Source of the DNA: Desulfitobacterium chlororespirans DSM 11544
GTDB taxonomy: Bacteria > Bacillota > Desulfitobacteriia > Desulfitobacteriales > Desulfitobacteriaceae
Length of the DNA: 64,000 nucleotides
NCBI RefSeq assembly: GCF_900143285.1
Contig: NZ_FRDN01000006.1
Location: 186,001 to 250,000, forward strand
Direction: 5' to 3'
The translations under genes and the position numbers were made by a program. The notes beneath the pieces were generated by a model, which was not told the origin of the DNA, did no database searches, and worked only from the letters and a program-made list of their open reading frames with translations. This document shows, one piece after another, positions 27,793-36,345 of this stretch; the stretch's first letter is position 1, and the number at the start of each line of letters is the position of its first letter.

Positions 27793-29775
27793 TTAGTCTT
27801 CAAGTGATTGATAAATCACTCCGCCTTCTACTTCCTTGGCCATGGGAGCGCCGGCTAAATGGCAGAGGGTTGGCACAACATCGACGATGCGAACCCGCCG
27901 CTGCATCACTTCACCCTTCTTCACTCCCGCACCCGCCATCATAAAGAGGCATTTTAAAGAATATCCATTCAGACTCATATTGCTTAAGCCATTGCCATGA
28001 GTTCTGTTAAATTCAGGCTCCATCATATAGAAGATATCTCCGCAATGGGGACCTCCCATATTTAAGTACTCCATGTCCGACCGATTCAAGGCTAAACTAA
28101 TCACCCGTTTGCCTGTTTGGGGATCTCTATAGGCGTATAAGTCGTCGATGATCTTGCGCACAAGGTCATCATAAGCTTCAGGCTCCACGATGCCCTGCGG
28201 GTCTCTTCCTTTGAGATTGACGTAAATATAGGTGGCACGCTGGGCGACAGCCAGGGTATTCTCCCAATCAATTTCCACTTTGCCTTTGACTTCTTTAAGC
28301 TTGGTGTAACCTAACTCTCCCAGTACACCCACATTGAATCCCCACATATCCCCGATCAAGGGATGAATAATATGACGATCTCTGCCAATGGCCGCATGGT
28401 CGGAGGCGATCACAACTGTTGTATTCTCATCGAGTAATTTCATCATCTCGCCAATATAAGTATCTGTTATCTGATACATTTTGAGGATAAGCCCTTGATA
28501 ACGCTCATAATTCGGCGTTGTGGCCGGTATGGTGTAATCAAGATAGAAGTGATTCAGCATATCAATACCGTGAATATGGCTGCAGAAGAGATCCCATTCC
28601 TTGTTTTTCAAGAGATATTCCTGAGCTTTGACCTGCCAGTGATACATTTCTTCCATGGTCTCCAGGACGATGGTATCCGCGATATCATTATGGCGATCAA
28701 AATTCGAAGGCTGCATCATCGGACCCACCGCTTTATAGAGTTCCTCACCGATTTCCAGGGGGCTGAAATAGTTTTGCGGCTTCAGGTCCAGAGCAAAAGA
28801 ATAATAGAACTTCATAGTCTTGCCTTCGGCATCCAATTCGACCAGCTTAACTTTATAAGCAACCGGTTTATTTTCATCTTTGTAATGGTAGCTGTCATAG
28901 ATCCAATCACTCCACCCATTGAGCACCACTTCACCGATGGGCTTTTCGTCCTTCTTATTCACAAATATCTGCAATCTGTTGTGGTTCTTGCCATCATCGG
29001 CGACGATTAAGCCATAACGCCGTATCTGGCCGTCATTAAGGATGAGCACGATTTCCTTCGCCCCAGCGGTCTCCTTGGCCCACCCCTGGGCCGCTTTGAT
29101 CGGTGCAATGACCCGATCGCATTTTGCGGAATCAGCTTCCTCTTCACTTCCCCCTTCTGCTGTGACGCAGCCGGGGTGCTGATAGCCAAAGCCATCAAAA
29201 TTCTTAATCTCGGCTTTCAGCTCCGTAACCTCACCCTCGACCCGGCAGTCTGTACCGCTCAGGTCAGCTTCATGAGGTATTACCTGTACGGGAAAATCAC
29301 CTTCAGTGCATTCAAAGAATTTTTCGTAGTCGATATATCCTCTCAGGTTGCAGAACATACTGGTGCCATCCACAACAATGGCGTTATTGTTGGTTGGAGG
29401 CCATGAGGTCGGATAATTAAAAATAATACTCTTTTTACCCGCCCGGTCGAAGGCATCCCAGATATACTCCGCCTTGCAAAGTTCTGAATTCCAGCCAAAG
29501 TCCAGAATGTCCAGGGGATTTCCCACCGTATGATTCCAGAAGCAGGTAATGCCATGAGTATTTGGCCAGGCTCCCGTGGCCAAAGAAGCCCAGTTAGGGG
29601 GGGTAATCGTGGGCAAAGCTCCCAGCATGCCGAGGTCCTCGGCTACGGCGCCCGATTCCATGAACTTTTTAAAATTGGGCAATTTGCCCTCAGCAATCAA
29701 CTTCTTCATGAACATAGGATCAGCGCCGTCTAAACCGAGTAATGCAATCTTTTTTGCTTTTCCGTAACTTTTCAT
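27793..29775 (-). CDS. Alkaline-phosphatase-superfamily hydrolase (type I phosphodiesterase / nucleotide pyrophosphatase)
   Basis: 660 aa, no signal peptide, so cytoplasmic. ALLGLDGADPMFMKKL supplies metal aspartates, TPPNWASLATGAWPNTHGITCFW holds the nucleophile threonine region, and VIASDHAAIGRDRHIIHPL and the late GGPHCGD/DVVPTLCHLAGAP complete the fold. The start follows AAGGAGG by eight bases. It stands between the ethanolamine and methylamine operons behind its own promoter, so a role in freeing ethanolamine or choline from phospho-esters is conceivable, but the substrate cannot be read from sequence. Confidence 0.75.
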   Translation of the reverse strand: MKSYGKAKKIALLGLDGADPMFMKKLIAEGKLPNFKKFMESGAVAEDLGMLGALPTITPPNWASLATGAWPNTHGITCFWNHTVGNPLDILDFGWNSELCKAEYIWDAFDRAGKKSIIFNYPTSWPPTNNNAIVVDGTSMFCNLRGYIDYEKFFECTEGDFPVQVIPHEADLSGTDCRVEGEVTELKAEIKNFDGFGYQHPGCVTAEGGSEEEADSAKCDRVIAPIKAAQGWAKETAGAKEIVLILNDGQIRRYGLIVADDGKNHNRLQIFVNKKDEKPIGEVVLNGWSDWIYDSYHYKDENKPVAYKVKLVELDAEGKTMKFYYSFALDLKPQNYFSPLEIGEELYKAVGPMMQPSNFDRHNDIADTIVLETMEEMYHWQVKAQEYLLKNKEWDLFCSHIHGIDMLNHFYLDYTIPATTPNYERYQGLILKMYQITDTYIGEMMKLLDENTTVVIASDHAAIGRDRHIIHPLIGDMWGFNVGVLGELGYTKLKEVKGKVEIDWENTLAVAQRATYIYVNLKGRDPQGIVEPEAYDDLVRKIIDDLYAYRDPQTGKRVISLALNRSDMEYLNMGGPHCGDIFYMMEPEFNRTHGNGLSNMSLNGYSLKCLFMMAGAGVKKGEVMQRRVRIVDVVPTLCHLAGAPMAKEVEGGVIYQSLED

Positions 29776-29863
29776 TTTGTTTTCCTCCTTCATGACAGTC
29801 CATCTTAAAAAGGCTAATACCTCAGAAAATCGACCTTCTTGTTATAGTTTTCACTATAGCCAA

Positions 29864-29892
29864 AGTATATTCTATGCCCTACCAATTGTAAA
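29864..29892 (-). promoter_or_regulatory. Sigma-A promoter of the hydrolase gene
   Basis: TTTACA (-35, 29887-29892) and TATACT (-10, 29864-29869) are 17 bases apart on the minus strand. Transcription would start near 29857, leaving an 82-base leader before the hydrolase gene. Confidence 0.65.
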
Positions 29893-29902
29893 ATTACTCG
29901 TA

Positions 29903-29942
29903 TTTATACGGCCCATAAATGCCTTTATACGGCCGATAAATA
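29903..29942. repeat. Two direct 21-bp repeats next to the promoter
   Basis: TTTATACGGCCCATAAAT and TTTATACGGCCGATAAAT start 21 bases apart, two DNA turns, just upstream of the -35 box at 29887-29892. Each contains a partly symmetric ATAC-GGCC core. The arrangement is typical of a dimeric activator bound twice on the same face. Confidence 0.65.
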
Positions 29943-29961
29943 CATAGGCGGTTCCCGGACA

Positions 29962-30006
29962 TATAAACGAACCACTAAAAGAAGCCCTGTTCCTTTAGTG
30001 GCTCGT
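29962..30006 (-). terminator. Terminator after mttB
   Basis: CGAGCCACTAAA pairs with TTTTAGTGGTTCG (29968-30005) and is followed on the minus strand by TTTATAT. It ends the methyltransferase operon. Confidence 0.75.
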
Positions 30007-30019
30007 TGTTAAGCCATCA

Positions 30020-31501
30020 CTATTTTAATGATCTAGGAACTCCATATTCATCCTCGGTCTCCTCCACGATAGAGCGCAGCGCAGCCGCTACCTTCTCAGG
30101 CAGAGGCTCAGGCTTATAATTCTCCAGGATAGAGATAGCCCCCTCATACGCTCTTTGCGTGAAGTCTTTGGCTCCGGCAGCAAGCCAATTCTCTCTCATG
30201 GACCGGTCTATTAACTTGCTCTGAGACTGTGTTTTCATATGTGTATATGTATGATCTTCGCAAATGAAATTACCAGCGGTACCTACCGACTTGATAACAT
30301 CCACTGCGAGCGTCTCATCCGTAACACTGATCCCATTGACCGCCTTTTTAATCATCCTGGCCATCTCATTATTCATTAACATTTGAGCATAATCAAAGGT
30401 GATGCCAAGTTCCAGCATACCGGCGCCATAAATCAGATTGGCGCCAGCTAAGGCGGTTAAAAGTCCGGTCAGAGTAAATTCATGACTGGCCTGTGCGTCG
30501 GGAATTTTGCTGTCCCCCTATCCACCGGCAACCCAGCTGGGCAAATTATAATATTGGGCCAGCTTCGCCACTCCGGCATTGATCATGCCCAGTTCAGGGG
30601 AACCCACCGGAGCAGTCATATTTTTCATATCCATAATCGTTGTGGAGCTGCCATAGAGAACAGGCGCCCCCTTGCTGGTCAGCTGGCTGAGCACGATACC
30701 CCCCAGCACCTCACAATTATGAGTCACTAAGGTTCCCGCTAAAGTGATAGCAGATGTCGCTCCTGACATTCCCATGGACAGCATATTGACGGGAATACCT
30801 GCCCGTGCACCCTCGATAATGACTTCCGAAGCATGACTAACAATCTGCAGGGGACTGGTCGGACAAATATTGCAGGAGAAAAGGGGACGGTCCCGCAGCT
30901 TCTCCTCGCCACCGGCGATGGCCGCCGCCATTTTTAAAACCTTCTTAAAATTGCGTCCACCTTCAACACCGATAAACACATGTTTGGAAGTGTTGTTAAA
31001 AATGACTTCTGCATTATGCACAACCGCCACACTGGGATGAATATCCTGTGGCGCCACCGGTCTCAGCACCGCATCCATTTGATCCATGGCATCACAGAAA
31101 CGGGTGATATCGGCAACATCCTGCTTGGTGGTCTTCCTATACTCTTTCGTGTAGGGATCAATGATGGAAACACCTTCACCAAAGTTGATAAAACCAACCC
31201 GTTTGCCTCCCAAAACAAGATCATTTTTGGGATTTCTCCCTGCCAGCATAAGTACGCTGGGGGCTGAGCTTAGTGCTTCCTCCACTAAATATTGAGGTAT
31301 CTTGACTACCTTCGTTTTAAAATCAACTCTGGCGCCGCCTTTAGAGAAAATCTCCAAGGCTTCCTGGCTTTCGATTTTTAGTCCCGTATACTCCAAAACC
31401 TCAAGGGTGCTCGTATGGATTGCATAGAGCTCTTCATCGGAAAATCCGGTAAGCCCAAAGCCTTCCATCCGGGAAACACCGGCCTGAACCGCTGATCTCA
31501 A
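30020..31501 (-). CDS. mttB: Trimethylamine:corrinoid methyltransferase, pyrrolysine-containing
   Basis: One gene read through an in-frame amber codon at 30518-30520. Before it the protein reads [10 protein letters not shown]; after it [19 protein letters not shown] and on to RSLK without another stop. The whole is 493 aa with Pyl near residue 328, matching archaeal MttB (about 495 aa, Pyl near 334). It transfers a methyl group from trimethylamine to a corrinoid protein. The start is the TTG at 31501, eight bases after AAGGAGG; a GTG at 31510 overlaps that site. The terminal stop is TAG followed directly by TGA. Last gene of the operon. Confidence 0.95.
30518..30520 (-). other. In-frame UAG codon read as pyrrolysine
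   Basis: Codons around it are GGT GGA TAG GGG GAC AGC. Family alignment by eye continues through it on both sides, and the nearby non-Pyl paralogue has isoleucine (ATT, 32030-32032) at the matching place. A short stem GGGGA/TTCCC can form just 3' of the codon. The complete pyl operon is in the same window. Confidence 0.93.
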
Positions 31502-31555
31502 CCTGGCCACCTCCTTAAATTATTAACTTAAATAACCGAGCCTTTTTCCAAACAT

Positions 31556-32971
31556 TTAGCGTTTAACTTTTTCAATATAAGCTTTAAGCATTTTATCCGT
31601 TTCCGGATCGAGGAGTGTCTCAGGAGCATTCCGCAAAATTTCCTTAAATTTGCGATTCGCTCTGATGCCAACATCTTCCGACCCGGCATTTTCCCAATCC
31701 GGGTAGGATTCCCAGTCTGCCAAAGTCGGGGTCCAAAGGGAGCGGAAATTTTCAAATGTACTCATTTCCACCAAGTAATTTCCTGAATGTCCGACACTTT
31801 GAATAATATCCACTGCCAAAGCCTCATCCGACGTATCGATTCCAGCTTTGACCCGCTTAACCCGGCTGATAATCTCTTCATCAAGGACAAATTTTTCGTA
31901 AGATGTGGCCATAATGGCGTCTAAGACACCCAGGCTCTGCACCGTCATATGGGCCCCGCTGAACATCCCCAGCATCAGGCTTTGCATGGTTTCATAACCC
32001 GCCTGGTAATCCAATACCTTGGCATGGGTAATTCCCGCCATGGTTCTGGTGGGCAAATGGTAATAGTCCAGCCCCATCTGTAAACTGGCCGTATTGATCA
32101 GCATGGCTTCAGGAGCACCGGCTGCATAGGTTGCCGCCTTCATATAGCCTGTGGTGGAGGCTACGGAATAAACGACAGGCACTCCGGGGTTGATCAACTG
32201 GGCCAATACCAAACCGGCGAGAATCTCTACATTTTGCAGAACAGCCGTGCCCAGAAGGGTTATGGGGCCGCTCACGCCCGCGATAATACAGGGTGCTAAA
32301 AGCAAAACCTGATTCCGCTTCACATACTCGATCATCGTTTCCAGGGTCTCCGTCCCATACCCCAAAGGGCTGAGAGGATTGACCAGCACAGAGGTGTAGT
32401 GCTTATCAGCAAGATTACCGCCTACTGCTATTTCGATCAGATCCAATTGCTCACGAACCTCTTGAGCGTTCGCACAAAACCCGATATTCGGTTTATCCGT
32501 GTTTTTCAAAATTTCATACATCATGGCATGATACTTGTCTTTGGGCGCCACATCGCTGGGATCAACCGGAATTGAGCCGACAAGATCAACCACGGGGCTG
32601 GCCTGACATAGTTTTTGAATATTAGCGTAATCCGCCAAAGTCGCCTTACGCCGTCCATTATCCAAATCCTGGATATAAACCGGCCCTACATTAGGCTGCA
32701 CCAGCATCCCTTCGCCCACTGTAACTGAATGACGATCATTTCTGGCCTGCATTCTAAAGCTTTTAGGTGCAGTTTCTAAGGCCTTATCCACCATTGCTTC
32801 GGTAATGAATACTGTTTTGTTTTCTATTTTGGCACCGTGGGTTCGGAAAATATCTAAGGCTTCCTCATTAAGCAAAACCACTCCTGTCTCTCTGAGGATC
32901 TTTAATGAGGCCTCATGGACCCGCACTAGATCTTCCTGAGACAGTACTTCCAATTTTGATTTAAGTGCCAT
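31556..32971 (-). CDS. MttB-family methyltransferase without pyrrolysine
   Basis: 471 aa MttB-superfamily protein. At the Pyl position it reads TMAGITHAKVLDYQAG, so Ile replaces Pyl. Members of this class, such as the glycine betaine methyltransferase MtgB of D. hafniense, demethylate quaternary amines rather than trimethylamine. The start at 32971 is set by GGAGGGAAGG; a longer frame to 33019 would overlap the upstream gene. Substrate unknown; candidates are betaines, carnitine-like compounds or choline itself. Confidence 0.88.
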   Translation of the reverse strand: MALKSKLEVLSQEDLVRVHEASLKILRETGVVLLNEEALDIFRTHGAKIENKTVFITEAMVDKALETAPKSFRMQARNDRHSVTVGEGMLVQPNVGPVYIQDLDNGRRKATLADYANIQKLCQASPVVDLVGSIPVDPSDVAPKDKYHAMMYEILKNTDKPNIGFCANAQEVREQLDLIEIAVGGNLADKHYTSVLVNPLSPLGYGTETLETMIEYVKRNQVLLLAPCIIAGVSGPITLLGTAVLQNVEILAGLVLAQLINPGVPVVYSVASTTGYMKAATYAAGAPEAMLINTASLQMGLDYYHLPTRTMAGITHAKVLDYQAGYETMQSLMLGMFSGAHMTVQSLGVLDAIMATSYEKFVLDEEIISRVKRVKAGIDTSDEALAVDIIQSVGHSGNYLVEMSTFENFRSLWTPTLADWESYPDWENAGSEDVGIRANRKFKEILRNAPETLLDPETDKMLKAYIEKVKR

Positions 32972-32996
32972 TCCTTCCCTCCATTCGATGCTATGC

Positions 32997-33800
32997 TTAA
33001 CTGCCTTCATACAGCCCATTGCGATGGGCCGTCAGGTAGTTCATGCAATAATCATCCTGTCCCAATAAAGCCTGAGCCGCTGCAATCGTCCCCATCATTC
33101 CCTTGTCCGTTGGATTCAGGATATATCCATCCATACCTAAGGTCATGGTTTGCACTACAAACAGGCGATTAAGCACTTTTCGATTAGGAAGACCGAAAGA
33201 AACATTGCTTAAACCGCACATAAAATGAACATCGGGATAGTGGGCTTTAATGGCTTTAATCGTTCCCAGAACTTCTTCCCCGGCGGTATTCACCGTACTG
33301 ATCGGCTTTACCAAAGGATCAAAATACATATCCTGATCCGGTATGCCTTTTTCCTTCAACTTCCCATAGAGGCTTTCCACCACACGCATCCGATCCTCGG
33401 TTGTTTCCGGCATACCTGTATCATCCATACACAAAGCGACCAATTTGGCTTTGTATTTCTGGGCAAGAGGGAGTACCGCTGCAACCCGCTCCTTCTCATC
33501 TGTAATCGAGTTAATCATCGGCTGTCCAAACTTACAAAGAGATAATCCCGCCTCCAGAACTTTCGGGTCAGGGCTGTCAATACAAAGGGGCGCTTCCACA
33601 ACCTCCTGGATTGCATTAACAAGCCACTCCATTATCTCAACTTCGTTATAGACCATCGTGCCGCAGTTAACATCAATGTAATTCGCACCGGATTCTGCCT
33701 GTTCTTTAGCAATTTTTTGGATATAGGCCTTATCTCTTTTTTCTACTGCTTCGTTAATCGCCTTGCGGCTGGTATTGATTAATTCACCAACAATTAACAC
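32997..33800 (-). CDS. Methylcorrinoid:tetrahydrofolate methyltransferase (MtgA/MtrH-like)
   Basis: 267 aa pterin-binding TIM-barrel protein. MLIVGELINTSRKAINEAVEKRDKAYIQKIAKEQAESGANYIDVNCG is the pterin-binding signature, and CIDSPDPKVLEAGL and PMINSITDEKER follow. It takes the methyl group from the corrinoid protein to tetrahydrofolate, feeding the Wood-Ljungdahl pathway. It lies between the corrinoid protein and the two MttB-family genes, the usual grouping. Confidence 0.88.
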   Translation of the reverse strand: MLIVGELINTSRKAINEAVEKRDKAYIQKIAKEQAESGANYIDVNCGTMVYNEVEIMEWLVNAIQEVVEAPLCIDSPDPKVLEAGLSLCKFGQPMINSITDEKERVAAVLPLAQKYKAKLVALCMDDTGMPETTEDRMRVVESLYGKLKEKGIPDQDMYFDPLVKPISTVNTAGEEVLGTIKAIKAHYPDVHFMCGLSNVSFGLPNRKVLNRLFVVQTMTLGMDGYILNPTDKGMMGTIAAAQALLGQDDYCMNYLTAHRNGLYEGS

Positions 33801-33820
33801 ACCATACCTCCTCTCTTTTA

Positions 33821-34453
33821 TTAATTCAAAAATCCTTTGGCCATATCTTTAGCGGCCATAGCATCTGCACAGTACCCATCCGCTCCGATTTCATCGGCGA
33901 AATTTTGCGAAACAGGCGCGCCGCCGATCATCACCTTAACCCGATCACGAAGTCCCGCTTCAGCAATCAGATCGATAGTACCCTTCATGTTCAACATAGT
34001 CGTTGTCAGTAGGGCAGATAAACCTACTACCTGGGCGTTGTGTTCTTGAATGGCTTCAACAAATTTTGCGGGTGATACATCGACCCCCAGATCGACCACA
34101 TTGAAGCCGCCGCTTTCTAAAATCATGACCACCAGGTTTTTCCCAATATCGTGCAAGTCACCTGCTACTGTTCCGATCACAATCGTTTTCGTAACCGCCG
34201 TCTCTTGCCCCGCGATCAAGGGTTTTACTAACTTCATGCCTTCACCTAAAGCGCGGGCACACATCATAACTTCAGGTACATACATTTCTCCCGCCTTGAA
34301 TTTAGGAGACACAATATCCATACCCGCTAAAAGGCCATCCGATATGATCGCAAAAGGGTCGGCACCATTATCGAGCATGCTCTGAGTTTTCTCCTTCACC
34401 GAAGCGGCATTTCCCTGGAAAACAAGTTGGGCCAATTGGGCAAAATCACTCAT
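33821..34453 (-). CDS. Methyltransferase cognate corrinoid protein (MttC-like)
   Basis: 210 aa. Helical N-terminal cap (FAQLAQLVFQGNAASVKEKTQSMLDNGADPFAIISDGLLAGM) and a C-terminal B12-binding Rossmann domain with the lower-ligand histidine in GDLHDIGKNLV. It carries the methyl group between the MttB-type enzymes and the pterin methyltransferase. First gene of the operon, about 50 bases after the predicted sigma-54 start. The ATG at 34453 is eight bases after GGGAG. One corrinoid protein appears to serve two MttB-family enzymes. Confidence 0.92.
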   Translation of the reverse strand: MSDFAQLAQLVFQGNAASVKEKTQSMLDNGADPFAIISDGLLAGMDIVSPKFKAGEMYVPEVMMCARALGEGMKLVKPLIAGQETAVTKTIVIGTVAGDLHDIGKNLVVMILESGGFNVVDLGVDVSPAKFVEAIQEHNAQVVGLSALLTTTMLNMKGTIDLIAEAGLRDRVKVMIGGAPVSQNFADEIGADGYCADAMAAKDMAKGFLN

Positions 34454-34514
34454 TTTCAAAACTCCCTTTCAAAATATTCCCGGAATTCAATATGTTCCGC
34501 CATCGATCATATAT

Positions 34515-34530
34515 AGCAAAAATCATGCCA
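34515..34530 (-). promoter_or_regulatory. Sigma-54 promoter of the methyltransferase operon
   Basis: TGGCATGATTTTTGCT fits the consensus TGGCAYRNNNNTTGCW at every defined base. The GC is at 34516-34517, putting the start near 34504, about 50 bases before the corrinoid gene. The sigma-54 activator gene is divergent on the other side. Confidence 0.82.
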
Positions 34531-34663
34531 GCCCTTAAAATCCCCAAAAGAACTTGCTGCGCTTCTTTGCTTAGCCAGGCCAAGTCGGGGATATTCGCCA
34601 CTTTTTGTCCAGATTGCTCTGGCCACAGCACCCATTTCCATTTCTCGCCATAACTTTTGTGTA

Positions 34664-34675
34664 TACTGGCCAGTA
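34664..34675. promoter_or_regulatory. Palindrome TACTGGCCAGTA, possible enhancer site
   Basis: Perfect 12-base palindrome, about 140 bases upstream of the sigma-54 promoter and 90 bases before the regulator gene. Position suits an upstream activator site. No equal palindrome was found before pylT. Confidence 0.4.
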
Positions 34676-34764
34676 ATAATAACTTCTTGACTTATTTTAA
34701 CAATTCATTCAAACTCAAATTAAGTCAAGAGAACTTAATCACAAAGGAAAGGAGGAGAAGCCTT

Positions 34765-36207
34765 ATCATCGAACATAGTGTACACAGCGATTTTGATCTA
34801 GACAAAAGCAAACTGATAAAAATACTTGAGAATTCTTTTGATGAAATTTTTGTCGTCAATAAGCATGGTATTGTGATCTATGTTAACGAAGCCTGTCAGA
34901 AAAATTATGACTTAAAGCCATCAGACGTCATTGGCAAAACGGTACATTATTTAGTCAGTGAAGGGTACTATACCCCGGCTATTGCCCCGTTGGTTTTTAA
35001 AACAAAAAAAGCCGTCACCCTCGAACAAGAAACAAAATCCGGCAGGAAACTGCTCGTGACCGCTATCCCGGTATTTGATGAAAAAAATGAACTCGATTTT
35101 ATCGTCATGAATAGTCGCAATATTACGGAAATAGAGCAATTGCGACAGGATTTAGAAAAAACAAAGGAGTACTACAAAACTCAGATTCAACAATTACGTC
35201 AAAAAGAACTTGTGACTCAGGATGGATTGGTCTTCCAAAGCGAAAAAATGAGAGAATTTATGCACACTGCCCAAAGAGTAGCTCCCTTTGACACCACTAT
35301 TTTAATCTTAGGGGAATCAGGAACAGGAAAAAATCTGCTTGCTAAACAAATTCACACTATGAGCAACCGCAGGCACGAACCCTATATCTGCATAAATTGC
35401 GCAGCCATTCCGGAACAACTGTTAGAGTCTGAACTTTTCGGCTATACAAAAGGGGCTTTCACAGGCGCTGAACGTTCAGGAAAGCCAGGACTGATCGAGC
35501 TCGCTCATAAAGGAACTCTCTTTTTGGATGAAATCGGAGAAATTCCTCTATCCCTTCAAGCAAAGCTTCTACAACTTGTCCAGGATCATACCTTTATACC
35601 CATAGGAGGAACGGAATCCAGGCAAGTCGACATTCGCATTATCAGTGCGACGAACTGTAATTTACCGAAGTTAATTGAACAGGGCCGATTCAGATTAGAC
35701 CTTTACTATCGGCTGAATGTTATTGAAATTGAGATTCCTCCTGTGCGAGAGCGAAGTGACGATATTGTTCTTTTATTGCACTATTTTCTAAATAAATTTG
35801 ACATTAAATATTCTACATCCCATTATTTCAGCGAGGAATGCCTGGCCGTTTTGCAAAATTATCCATGGCCTGGAAATGTTCGCGAAATTGAACATCTGGT
35901 TGAACGCTTGGTGATTACCGTTTCAGTAAGTTGCATTCTCCCTAAGCATTTACCGCTACCCAAACATGCTGCTATGCCTGAAGATACTGAGAAAAAACTT
36001 CCCGCTCTAATGAAGACAGCACTTAACAAAGAGTTAAGGGATGAATTGAATGAGTATTCCTTCAAGGTTAAAGAAAGAGAAACCATTTTAGAGTTATATG
36101 AAAACTTGCGAAGCTCCTATAAAGTTGCAAGCATTTTAAAAATTAGTCAAAGCAAGGTATCGCGGATTGTGCGGACTTATTCGAACAAGAATAAGACAAA
36201 TCCTTAA
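34765..36207 (+). CDS. Sigma-54-dependent transcriptional activator with PAS sensor
   Basis: About 480 aa. An N-terminal PAS domain (LENSFDEIFVVNKHGIVIYVNEACQKNYDL) and a coiled linker precede an AAA+ domain with Walker A GESGTGKN (near residue 182), the sigma-54 contact motif GAFTGA (near residue 229), and FLDEIGEIP; a C-terminal helix-turn-helix ends it. The best ribosome site (AGGAGG, 34750-34755) is followed by no ATG, GTG or TTG in frame; ATC at 34765, nine bases on, is the best-spaced start. Upstream TTG codons (34657, 34687) have no ribosome site. It probably activates both sigma-54 promoters in this window. Confidence 0.9.
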   Translation: MIEHSVHSDFDLDKSKLIKILENSFDEIFVVNKHGIVIYVNEACQKNYDLKPSDVIGKTVHYLVSEGYYTPAIAPLVFKTKKAVTLEQETKSGRKLLVTAIPVFDEKNELDFIVMNSRNITEIEQLRQDLEKTKEYYKTQIQQLRQKELVTQDGLVFQSEKMREFMHTAQRVAPFDTTILILGESGTGKNLLAKQIHTMSNRRHEPYICINCAAIPEQLLESELFGYTKGAFTGAERSGKPGLIELAHKGTLFLDEIGEIPLSLQAKLLQLVQDHTFIPIGGTESRQVDIRIISATNCNLPKLIEQGRFRLDLYYRLNVIEIEIPPVRERSDDIVLLLHYFLNKFDIKYSTSHYFSEECLAVLQNYPWPGNVREIEHLVERLVITVSVSCILPKHLPLPKHAAMPEDTEKKLPALMKTALNKELRDELNEYSFKVKERETILELYENLRSSYKVASILKISQSKVSRIVRTYSNKNKTNP

Positions 36208-36251
36208 CCAAGTAATGTTTAAGTCGCCGGATAGATTTATTTTTAGTGCAA

Positions 36252-36312
36252 GAAAAAGAGCCGCTGCTCACGAACATTCAGTTCGTTCTACAACGGCCCT
36301 TTTAGTTTTTTA
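36252..36312. terminator. Terminator after the sigma-54 activator
   Basis: Outer stem AAAAGAGCCG/CGGCCCTTTT with an inner hairpin ACGAAC-ATTCA-GTTCGT, followed by TTTTTT on the plus strand. It also faces the convergent lysA gene. Confidence 0.75.
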
Positions 36313-36345
36313 AAGAAGAGAAGGACCCGCCTTCCCTGTTAAGAA

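Noticed and set aside
30020-31510. Reading the two frames as a truncated methyltransferase plus a separate small gene, or as a pseudogene.
   Set aside because: The frame continues through a single amber codon, has no ribosome site after it, and pyrrolysine machinery is present.
34446-34631. A 61-codon minus-strand frame before the corrinoid gene.
   Set aside because: It covers the sigma-54 promoter and lacks a convincing ribosome site.
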